Source: Eretmocerus hayati (taxonomy: Eukaryota; Arthropoda; Insecta; Hymenoptera; Aphelinidae). From it: a stretch of DNA of 64,000 nucleotides. A model generated the notes under the pieces. It was not told the DNA's origin and did no database searches. It saw only the letters and a program-made list of their open reading frames with translations. This document shows, piece after piece, positions 45,761 to 56,689 of this stretch. Made by a program: the position numbers and the translations under genes. How positions within the stretch are numbered: the stretch's first letter is position 1; the number at the start of each line of letters is the position of its first letter. The DNA lies in NCBI GenBank assembly GCA_029851415.1, contig CM056742.1:56360454-56424453 (forward strand), in the 5' to 3' direction.

Positions 45761-46884
45761 GTCGATAAAGTGCATGAAATTGTTCTCATCGGCGTGCGAC
45801 TACATTTGGGGCTTTACTTGTGCTTGACCAAAAATATATTTTCTTCCTATTTTGACGTGACAAATACGTTCTGCGTGATAAAAAGAGTCTTACAGCGTGC
45901 CCTCTTGTGATCACCACACGAGGGCATGTTGGATACCTCCGATTTCGGCTTTCTTGTTCTACAAATCATTTCGGTATTTTCCTCATGAATCCTCCCCAAT
46001 TCCGAGTTTTGCATTTTCGAGAGGAGAATTATTGAAGGTTTCCGAAAGAGGAATCTAATGCGCTGAGGTACGTTGAGACTGATGGCACTGAACGCAATTT
46101 CCTTTAGAAATACGAAAAATGGAAAAATCACTTTAACTTTTCTGGGAAACACAGAAATGATTCGGGGTCGATCTAGACTACTTATTTCGTCATATTTCGA
46201 CATAACGAATGTGAAAAGAATTTGAACTAAGGTTAAATTGTGCCCATTCTTGAGATCGACATATGGGGGCAAGTTGGGTACACTTACAGCCCCCCTAAAA
46301 GATAATGAAGAGTAGGGTGTGCGTTACATCCCAACTCTCGATTTTCCACGATACCATCGTGGATTTACTATCTTTGATATAAAAAAAGGCAAAAACTTTT
46401 GCCGCTCCCTGTATACGACGTATCCTGTTTTGCCACTCGAACATTATTTCAATCAACATTGAGAAGCCTATTCTGAGAAGTTTGCCCTCCCAACCTTTCG
46501 TGTCTCTGAGATCGCTGTGATTTTTTATAGCTTCTTTTAAAGCCGAAAAATTATTAAAATACATGATTTCCACGTGAAATTCCACGAGAAACACGATGAA
46601 ATTGTCAGTTTTGACTTCCAAAGTGACCCCGGTGAGACATCAGTGATTTTTTGGAAGAACCGCTAATATCAAGCCGGGGTCACTCTGAAACTCCTAACTG
46701 ACAGTTCCATCGTGTTTCTCGTAGAATTTCACGTGAAAATGATGTATCATGATGATTTTTCAGCTCTGAAAGGAGCCACGAAGAATCACAGCGATCTCAG
46801 AGACAAGTGGGTTAGGAGGGCAAAGTTCTCAGCATAGGCTTTTCAATGTTAAGAAGGATATCCGAGCAGCAAAACAGGATACGT

Positions 46885-49800
46885 GGTACAGTGCAGGATG
46901 GTACTCTATCGATTTTTCATGACACGTGCGTAGTGCTCTTGATATAAATTGAACAATCGTCGATAAACGTACTTTTTCAGTGTAACTGGCGCGTCTTTCG
47001 GAACTGTTCGGCCTCTGGAGGGAATAACACTGTCCCAAAAAACTTGAAAAAATTCCAGCTGACTCTTCAAACCTGATATAATCATAAGGCATTTGTCCTA
47101 ATAGCGACTCAGGTCCGTGGTCAACACAGGGCTTCCATGAAAAGTGTAACTCACTTTTTGGAAAATACTCACTTCCTCCACTGTTTCGTAAATCAAAAAA
47201 AATAACATTCGAGCTAGGATGAATCAGGTGATGGGAAATTGAAGAGTAAGAATAGACGATCAAAATGCTTCTTCATTTGGCAGCGACACATTATTCTGGT
47301 CGAAGATCTGTGACGTTGAACTTGCGAAATTGGTCGCGCCCATCACTTCAAAAAAGGACATAAATCTCTGTTACTCAAACAATGAGCAGATGTCGCTCCC
47401 AAATCCTATTGCCCATACTTTGACGTATGATGAATTACTATGCACTGCAGGTGAGGTGGCTATAACGGTTGTTATTCGAGGGAGGAGCTCGGGAAACTTG
47501 TTCAGCCCCTGAAAGCTGATTTTTTTGGTCGGTAATGATTCACGTAACAGTCCACACAGCATGGAAATATTTCAAAGAACGATTCAGGGAAATATTCCAT
47601 CGCAATCTCCCGGGAAGCTTGCGGGGATAGTGCAGGAGATATTTCAAAATGTTCCGTGGCAATATTTCAGAGAAACCTTCCCGGAAGCTCCCGTAAATAT
47701 TTCAAAGAATCTTACACTCAATCTTTCAGTAATCTTGCACTGAAATATTTCTGAAAGATTCACGAAAGCTTTTTGAAAGATTCCTTGAAACAATTCACTG
47801 AAATATTTCTGAAAGATTATCGAAAGCTTTCTGAAAGATGTAAGTGCAATATTTTGGGGAGAAGTTTTGGAAGAGTTACGAAAGCCTCTTGTGAAGTTTC
47901 ACTGCTATGGGGAAAATCTCCTGGAAATGTTTCACCGATATTGAGTATAATATTATATCATGACGAGGCCCCGAAATTTTCTGGAGGGTTTGCTAGCTTC
48001 TACGGAGGGCTACATTTTCAGACCAGTTTCAAATAACATCGTGCTTGCAGTTCTTTTAGGCTGGGAAATCTTCAAAAATTCTATGATGGATTTTCAAAAC
48101 TCACCGCGTTCTGATACTCTAGATGGAGCACTTTGTGGCTGTGAGTTATCCTTCTAACTCACGATATGCAACGTACCACTTTGGATTGAGCTGGGAAAAT
48201 CAATTTGATTCTGGTTTTCATTAAATCAATAGATTTCGGGAACATTTCAAGGAATTCCTCTATGAGTAACCTCTCTGCCACTCAATTGCACCTAATGAAA
48301 TTGAAAAATTTCTGAATACCTTCTAAAAGGTTCCGAAAATATTTCTAGCAATTATTTCACCGGTAATCTTTCAGAAACGTTGCACTGAAATATTGTTGAA
48401 ATCTTTACGAAAGCTTTCTGGAAGATTTCAATGCAATATTCTTAGGAAGAGTTTCCGCGAAATTTTTGTACGATATTGAGATCAATGAAATATTTCTTTG
48501 CAATCTCCCAGGAATCTTGCAGGGATATTGCAGGTGATATTTCAAAATGTTCCGTGGCATTTTTTCAGAGGAAGCTTTCCGGAAGCTCCCGTAAACATTT
48601 CAAAGAATCTTACACGCAATCTTTCGGAAACCTTGCACTGAAATATTTCTGAAAGATTCACGAAAGCTCTCTAGAAGATTTCTTGGAACAATTCACTGAA
48701 ATATTTCTGGAAGATTTACAAGCCTTCGCTGTGATATAGGCTCATTGATTTCCTAACTTGTTCGAATCTCTTTTGAATTGAGGCTAATCACGAGTCGTCG
48801 CATATAAATAAAGCCATCATAATAATAGGTTTGTGGAAGCTCTCTGACTGATTCCGTACATATTTCTTGGGAACATTCCACAGGTACTCTCCCAAGAATC
48901 TTGCACTGAGATATTGTTGATAGATTCTCGCAAGCTCCCTAAAATCTTTCAGGGTAAAACTATGTGACGGGGTACTGCATATTGATACCGAAAACCGTTA
49001 CAACCGAGGTAAGAACATATTATACTGTTAAAGTATTGCGAGGAGTAATTCTTAACGACTTGAATCTGTGGGATATGACACATAAATATTGCGGTGGAAC
49101 ATTCTGGGAATCTTTCAGTAACATTACAGTGAAAGATTGTAGGAATCTTCCAGAAACATTGCAGTGAAAGATTGTAGGAATATTTCATTGGAAGATTCTA
49201 TTCCCGATAGATGTCGCGTAACACACTTTAGTTCTCAAATTACGTTCTCAGGAATTATATGGTTTTTGGGAAACTATCTATCAGGAAATTTGGTGGTAGT
49301 ATCAAATGATCTGTCATGTGTGATAATATACCCAGGACCAGTTATGCATAATGGTCTGTAAATGATACGTGAAGATTATTTGAAGATGCGCAAAGGCTTT
49401 CTCGCAAGCGTTCACAATAGACGCTGATTGTATATAAGACATGAGGACGGCTTATCGGTTAGGTGTCGCATGCATCGAAGAGTTCATAAAACCTGGATGA
49501 ATCTAACGTGAAGCTTTGGATTCAACGTCACAATGGAATTGAAGTACGAGTAAGAATGATGAAGTCATGCATTAGAATGATCAAGAAACATATCAAGCAA
49601 AATATGGATTCCACAGACAGAACATTAACGCATATATTTTTGGGAGATTTCATGAAATCTTGCAGGAACATTTCACTGAAATATTTCAATGAAATGTTTC
49701 TGAAAGCTTCCCGAAATATTCCCGGCAATATTTCATGAAATCTTGCAGAAAGGTGTCTGAAGTGGGACATATCCTTATTGAGGGAAGCTTTCAGTGAAAT

Positions 49801-51280
49801 CTTTCTGAAAGATTTCCGGGTTTTCCTGAAAGCTTGCAGGAAGATTTCTGAAAGATTCTCATGCTGTGTGGGAGGTCTGAATTATAGCTGTCGACTTTTT
49901 ATGTAATTCTCACATCATTTTCACACTTCAAGCTTATCATAATTCAAGTGGGAAAGCTTTGAGAAAGCAAAAATTGCATACGCCTCCGACAACTCTGTGG
50001 ACGCAAGAAAAGTGAATCTTGATGAGTATAACGGAAAGAGGATCAATTCTGGGAATGGAATTTTATTAAACGGATGCAACAACATCTTTATCAACCATCA
50101 TACTGCACTATTCACGATCGATCCATGTGAAAAACGTCTAATAGTGACGAAAGCGTAATAGACCAATTCCACCTCACTGTTTTCAGGGGATTAGCATCTC
50201 TCAAGAATGGTGGGCACAACTTTTTTTCACATTTTAAAGGTACCAAAACACTATGGAATTGGTTTCAAAAGCGACAAGGAGGGAAAATTTTTTTTTCTCG
50301 GATGGTCCAAAAGTTAACGGTTAGGTAGATTTCTTCATATACTTCAAACATTTTTACTCATTTTTTAGCTTATCTCAGTCGACATTGAAAGTTTAAATAA
50401 ATTATCCATTAATCAATCACTTGTATTCTTAATGGGAATAATTTGATCGTAGAGTCTCGAACGGGATGCTGTAGGTCATTCAAAAATCTTCAAGTTTGGT
50501 CTCCTGTGAAATTTTTGTGCGACCCTTTCCATCGGAGCCACGAGCGCTGGAAAGAAACTCATTATTGAATCGATCCTTACGGAGATACCCAGGCATGCAC
50601 CACTTCCATCTGTTCAGCCTCTATTCCCAATCCAGAATACATTCCAAAAATTATCGGGAAGCATGATTCCGATGTAAACTCCTCTGATCTTTCAGAACAT
50701 GCTATCAGATTTTGTCTCTGACGTGATCTAGGGAAGTACACTCTCATTTGGTCCTGTTTTTCGAGTAAAAAATTGAAAGCTATCACAGGTCATGTCTGAG
50801 AGGAAATTTGATAGTATATTCTAAGAGACCAGAGAATTTTACCTCGGAAACACGCATTACGATTATTTTTGGAATGTATTCTGGATTGGGAATAGAGGCT
50901 GAACAGATGAAAGTGGTGCATGCCTCGGTATCTCCGTAAGAATCGATGTAATGATGAGTTTCTTTCCGGCGCTCGTAGCTCCGATGAAAAAGGTCGCATG
51001 GAAATTCTACAAGAGATGAATGTTGAAGTCTTTGGAAGGATATATAGCATCCCATTCAAGATTTTCCGATCAGATCATTCTCGTCGAAAATACAAGTGAT
51101 TAATTAATGGAAATTTTTTTTGAATTTTCAACGTCAACTGAGACAAGCTAAAAGGGAGTAAAATTTTTTTGAAGAATATAAATTGATAGATTTTTTTATG
51201 ATCTTTGAGATGCTTCTCGTGAAACTGACGCAAGACGGACTGGGTCGGAGACTTTGGTGATTTACTAAGACTATTCGTTA
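46885..51280. other. Interior of foldback member 2
   Basis: From about 47540 to 49870 the words GAAATATTTC, GAAAGATT and GAAAGCTT recur dozens of times. A direct repeat of about 240 bp lies at 47575-47822 and 48485-48720. About 50281-50690 and 50845-51230 form an inverted repeat, with CCAATCCAGAATACATTCCAAA in one arm and its complement in the other. A worn tRNA-like stretch lies near 49447. Frames such as 46829-47263 (144 codons) have no recognisable domain. Confidence 0.6.
49447..49500 (+). ncRNA. Decayed third tRNA-like sequence in member 2
   Basis: CGGCTTATCGGTTAGGTGTC aligns with the box A region of the arm modules (TGGCGCAGTCGGCTAAGTGTC) with one gap. The box B counterpart GTTCATAAAACC is degraded. 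Not functional by appearance. Confidence 0.3.
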
Positions 51281-51957
51281 GGGTGTGCGTTATTCCCCAC
51301 CTTTCGATTTTTCCACGATACCATCGTGGATTTTCGATCTTTAATATGAAAAAATAAGGAAAAATTTTTGCCGTGCCGTGTAAGACGTATCCTGTTTTGC
51401 TGCTCGGATATCCTTCTTAACATTGAAAAGCCTATGCTGAGAACTTTGCCCTCCTAACCCACTTGTCTCTGAGATCGCTGTGATTCTTCGTGGCTCCTTT
51501 CAGAGCTGAAAAATCATCATGATACATCATTTTCACGTGAAATTCTACGAGAAACACGATGGAACTGTCAGTTAGGAGTTTCAGAGTGACCCCGGCTTGA
51601 TATTAGCGGTTCTTCCAAAAAATCACTGATGTCTCACCGGGGTCACTTTGGAAGTCAAAACTGACAATTTCATCGTGTTTCTCGTGGAATTTCACGTGGA
51701 AATCATGTATTTTAATAATTTTTCGGCTTTAAAAGAAGCTATAAAAAATCACAGCGATCTCAGAGACACGAAAGGTTGGGAGGGCAAACTTCTCAGAATA
51801 GGCTTCTCAATGTTGATTGAAATAATGTTCGAGTGGCAAAACAGGATACGTCGTATACAGGGAGCGGCAAAAGTTTTTGCCTTTTTTTATATCAAAGATA
51901 GTAAATCCACGATGGTATCGTGGAAAATCGAGAGTTGGGATGTAACGCACACCCTAC
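51281..51957. repeat. Secondary palindrome inside the right arm of member 2
   Basis: About 51281-51610 is complementary to about 51640-51957, with shared CCACGATACCATCGTGGA, TGAGATCGCTGTGATT and GTTTCTCGT.GAATTTCACGTG words. The two halves are diverged from each other, whereas the whole arm matches the left arm closely. So this palindrome is older than the last arm homogenisation. The left arm holds the corresponding 46312-46884. Confidence 0.8.
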
Positions 51958-53555
51958 TCTTCATTATCTTTTAGGGGGGCTGTAAGTGTACCCAACTTGC
52001 CCCCATATGTCGATCTCAAGAATGGGCACAATTTAACCTTAGTTCAAATTCTTTTCACATTCGTTATGTCGAAATATGACGAAATAAGTAGTCTAGATCG
52101 ACCCCGAATCATTTCTGTGTTTCCCAGAAAAGTTAAAGTGATTTTTCCATTTTTCGTATTTCTAAAGGAAATTGCGTTCAGTGCCATCAGTCTCAACGTA
52201 CCTCAGCGCATTAGATTCCTCTTTCGGAAACCTTCAATAATTCTCCTCTCGAAAATGCAAAACTCGGAATTGGGGAGGATTCATGAGGAAAATACCGAAA
52301 TGATTTGTAGAACAAGAAAGCCGAAATCGGAGGTATCCAACATGCCCTCGTGTGGTGATCACAAGAGGGCACGCTGTAAGACTCTTTTTATCACGCAGAA
52401 CGTATTTGTCACGTCAAAATAGGAAGAAAATATATTTTTGGTCAAGCACAAGTAAAGCCCCAAATGTAGTCGCACGCCGATGAGAACAATTTCATGCACT
52501 TTATCGACGACTTACATCGTTTTTGGGGACAAAATTAAGACAGCTCGTCTCTAATTGATTGAAACCAGACGTACTCTAGCTCAATTTTAAGGTCTTAAAA
52601 TAAGCTTCATAATGAGCCAAAGTACATTAAAAAATGTTGAGGTAGACCAGAGCTGTTGAGGAAATTGCTAATGGGGGCACGTTGGGTACACCCTTTTGCA
52701 AACTCGCAAAAAAAAATTTCTTGGCAAAATTGTGATGGCTCAGCTCGAGTCGGTCGATATTGAACCTACCTTAGCTCGTTTTGAAGGCCTTGGAACAAGC
52801 TTCAAAGTAAGCTAAGGGACGTTGAAAAATATTCGAGTGGACAAAAACTATGGGCAAAACGGCTTAGGGGGGATATTAGGTACACTTACCTTATATATAT
52901 ACGTGGCCGTAAAAGCAACAAGAGAGAAAGGAGAAGGCTCAATCGGCCGAAAGTTGGTTTTCTCCTCCCAACAAAAGAAAACCGAAAGCTATATGAATGA
53001 TTTCCCCCTTCCGCCTGTTCCATTAATTTTGGAGTATTTTTTTCTCTGGATCATTCATAGAATTAAATATAAAGTACGAAAATAGCAGTACTTCAAGTCA
53101 AGCGAGTTAGCAAATATTATAACAGTTATTTTATTACACTCTGAACCTTATCCAGGACAGACCGAAATCCTGATATACCTGTTCTGTATCCTCCACTGAC
53201 ACATCCTCGATGGCGCAGTCGGCTAAGTGTCGTGGCTAGTGAGTTGCTGTAAGGTGAAGGGCCCAGGTTCAAATCCCCGTAAGTGCAAATTTTTAATGAT
53301 TTAATTACGTTTTTTCTTAATCTAGTTGCGACACTTAACCACCTAGAACATGAAAAATTAGCCTAGAAAGCTTGGAGAAGAATTTATTTTTAATAAATAA
53401 ATTTTAAAATATCAGCTGAGATCACAGCTGATTTCTCAGCTGTGAATTTGGCATGAGAAATCAGCTGTGATCTCAGCTGAGATCTCAGCTGTGAATTCAC
53501 CTGTGATCTCAGCTGATTTCTCAGCTGAGAAATCAGCTGCTTTTTTTCGGCAGGG
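51386..53555 (-). repeat. Right arm of foldback member 2
   Basis: Mirror of the left arm. Left of 51386 the sequence continues as part of a secondary palindrome that the left arm lacks. Confidence 0.9.
53202..53315 (+). ncRNA. tRNA-like module in right arm of member 2
   Basis: Box A at 53211-53222 and box B at 53266-53276. T-runs at 53290-53294 and 53310-53315 could terminate RNA polymerase III. The segment AATTACGTTTTTTCT after box B is shared with the module in member 1, so the two modules share ancestry beyond the tRNA boxes. Confidence 0.6.
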
Positions 53556-56420
53556 TATCGCAATAACTCATCCCATTCAGACTTTTCTATATGTATTCTG
53601 CCAAAATACGTTCAGGAATGAATTTCCAGCTCGACCCGTTTACTACTCTTTTTCTCATTCACAAAGATTAAGGGTGGAAATGTCAGTTCCGTGCACCACT
53701 TTCCCTATGCCTCATAAATGTGAAGATCGCGTATACCTTCTAACTCATTCCACGAGCTTTCTGTGCAAGTTTTATCACATTTTATCGCTCAATATTTCAG
53801 AAAACGAAGAAAATTCGATTCAGACACGCGCAGACTCAATGTCCAATCTCTAAACTTCTGAACACAAAATATGGAATCTATCGTGACCATACCCATATTT
53901 TTAATGACGCCCATGAGTTATCTGGGTGGTTTATCGCGCTCCGCAAATATAAATATGACGCGAGCAAAATGTGAGGATTACGGTAAATTGACTCGCAGAC
54001 GCAGAACACCGGATTTTGAATCATGCCTCTATTAAAGTTTTCACTTCCCAAAGGACGGGGTTCGCCACCCGACGCATCGTGCCGCGCGTCACTCCGTTGC
54101 AGAGGTAGCCTGCATGGTACGAAATCAAGGGAGCAGACGACGCGAGTCGCAATGTGTTTCGTACAGTAGAATTAGGGAGGAATAGAGAGAGAGAGAGAGC
54201 GAGCGCATCAAAATGTCCGCTGTGGCGAGGTTGTTGTGATGCTACTCCGCCGCAACTCTTACTAAACGCATTTATTCCAAATTTCGGGGTAATGGATTCA
54301 TTTTGAATGGTAAAGCTGGTTCGTGACGCGTATTTTCAGAGGTCCAAAGGTTGTATGATTCGGATCGGTGGTACGCAGCTCTGTATATGTGTAGCAAACG
54401 TGTTGAACAAAATTTGGAGCAAGGCGTGTCAGAGAAACAGTTCTGAAATAAATCGTGAACGAGCTCCGTGATCAAAACTGTATACAACCTTGCGGACTCC
54501 GTTCAATAGTGGCTGCAAATGATGGAATGATAATCCCTTTTGGGAGATTAAAATCTGGCTTTGGTGGTGTATGCTTATAGTAAACCAAAAGTTCTAGTGG
54601 GCCTTTTTCAGGTCGCAGATTGATATACGCTACAAGTGTGCGTACTGAGGCCGGAACAACAAGTGGGTGTTGGGGCAAAAAGGACCAAGCCTTGTTCATT
54701 CTACTCTCTAATCAAACCGTTGATTCCATTCTATCTCCAATACTTAAAAATACCAGTTTTGACAATGTAATGAAAGAAGAGAAAGGGAGAATGGTCAATT
54801 TGACGTCTCAGATGAGTAGAAATTACTACATCATTATACTTCTTTTTCATGAAAGTAAGAAACTTTACTTTGTGGAATATCCTTGTTGCATTTCCAGGTG
54901 CTGGTTGAACCTACATGAAATCAGAGACTATTCTTGTCTGAGTCGGACGAGCCTATTATATTTCTTAGTCCAGAAGGATTCCCATATCGAAGTAGCTTGA
55001 ATACCAGTGGGAGTGGATTTTATAGGAACGGCTACACCAGGTCTAAAACTTGCTAGTCTGATCCATCATTCACTTGCATCTGGAACCCTACAATTTCACA
55101 CTAATAGCTTCTGAATTGTTTGGAATGAATGCCTGGTAGATTGACTGGAATAAGTTGTTGATGATAACGCCAATTTACCAAAAAAAAAATTTTCCACAGG
55201 TGACGTGTCCATTCGACTGTCCCACTAATTGAGTGAGCCAACTGGACACTTGGTTGTAATATGACCTCAATGAGAGGATGACGTTATCCTTGGATGTTAA
55301 CGAGCTGGACTTAGGTTCCATCCCTTACAGAGAGTGCTCTGGTTCCAATTCCAGACATTTGTGCGCTCAATTGGCTAACGAACTTAGGAGTGAATCACAC
55401 ATGGTGCTCACAAGGTAGCTTTTGTAAGGACAAGAGATGGAAGTTTTCACCAACTTTGATTGTTGTCCAAGTTATTGTCTCGAATGAGTTTAGAGGGGGC
55501 AGTGCTCAAATTTGATCTTAAGCTAATTTTAAACCCTTGTCAATTTCAATGTTTTGAACTAAATTCTAGGTGGAACATTGGTTGGTCTTGTGAGGAGCTG
55601 CAGAGAACGATAAAACCATCGCTTTTTGACCAGCCTTTGGCTTATTTTACCAGTCGATCCTAAACGTCGGACAGTATTCAAGGAGTTTTATTGGCTTGAA
55701 CGAGTGAAAAAAAAACGTTCACAAGTATCCTGGTGATTTGTATCTGGAGTTACTGACGGAATCTTCTCAAAGGTTGATATTTGCTACTCTGGTCGTCATT
55801 CCACAACGCCCCAGGTTTTTGAGCCTAAGTTGGTGAAGAATTGGCCCTTCAGTAATTGAAGAAATAAGAGAACAATGAACAGGCAGGGTTCTCTCACAAT
55901 ATCAGACCTTATCTCGTAAATTACGCTATGAAATTGGGTGGTCACCATAATAACAATAATTGTCAAATGACGAAAGCTGTATTCAGACAACACTCTGAGG
56001 TGAAGCCTGTGGCTATGATTGTGGCGATGGTTACAGAGGTGTTCAGACATTAACCATGTGCATTGCTACAATATTGGGAAAACTTTTACTAATAGCTAGT
56101 TCTTTATCTTGGCGTTAGCTCAAATAAGACTCGCCTGAACGAAATGTTTTCCAAATTAGATTGAATTGCTCTTATAGTAGAGTGGTGATGAATTTTCGTG
56201 ATTTCTAATCTGCTGAGACCTTTGAAAAACAATTTAGCATGCTTTTATGCTGTTTCGACACTACACCGGGGAGGGGTTCTCTTTTTTTTTTTCTTTTTTT
56301 TTTTAACTAACGATTGCTAATACCATCATACTATTAATGTTCGATAATCAGGGCATTGATTCTAAATGGATCCACTCATTATTCACAGGAACTAATTTGC
56401 GGTAGATAAATTTGTGGTCA
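53556..56420. other. Non-coding or unassigned stretch
   Basis: 53980-54250 is GC- and CpG-richer with a GA run. The minus frame 54472-54699 and plus frame 54620-55000 overlap, so at most one is real, and neither shows a known domain. A T-rich run lies near 56281-56304. Confidence 0.3.
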
Positions 56421-56689
56421 ATTGATTGATTGATTGATTGATTGAAAGTTTATTGAGGCTTTGGGGTTAGACCCTATTTAGCCCTGTTGAGTGATATGAA
56501 ATAGTAACAATATTTACACAATAATAATAATTAATAATGTTCAATGTATGAATACGTATAATTGTAGATATATAGATCAATATCGGATAGTAATAATTGC
56601 TAACAGAGGTTCACATAGAGGAGATAATATACAGAGCAGTATAAGCAGCCGTAAATGCTCAGACTTATGTTAGTTTATTTGGAAATGCA

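Larger units (their letters stand above)
44714..46884 (+). repeat. Left arm of foldback member 2
   Basis: Reverse complement of 51386-53555. Nearly perfect over 2.1 kb, which suggests recent formation or continuing gene conversion. It includes the frames 45184-45447, 45847-46272 and 46295-46621, each exactly mirrored in the right arm. Confidence 0.9.
44714..53555. mobile_element. 8.8-kb foldback element with tRNA-like modules (member 2)
   Basis: Ends are CCCTGCCG, an A-run and GCAGCTGAT, and their complement. TA flanks each end. Arms of about 2.17 kb (44714-46884 and 51386-53555) are nearly identical. From outside inward each arm has a CAGCTG word array, a tRNA-like module on the outward strand, two direct copies of a 194-bp unit headed by GTGTACC, and a secondary palindrome. 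The centre carries a field of GAAATATTTC repeats and another inverted repeat. No transposase or other protein family is seen; the 141- and 108-codon frames in both arms are duplicated arm sequence. Same family as 9420-14633. Confidence 0.78.

Noticed and set aside
45847..52422. Duplicated 141- and 108-codon genes (45847-46272, 46295-46621 and their mirrors 51997-52422, 51648-51974)
   Set aside because: They are exact mirror copies because the arms are inverted repeats. The 108-codon frames lie in a palindrome, and no domain or codon pattern supports coding.
44714..53555. Maverick/Polinton or other large DNA virus-like transposon
   Set aside because: No polymerase B, integrase, capsid or packaging ATPase frame and no 6-bp duplication.
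54472..55000. Gene on either strand
   Set aside because: Overlapping opposing frames without a recognised family or supporting splice structure.
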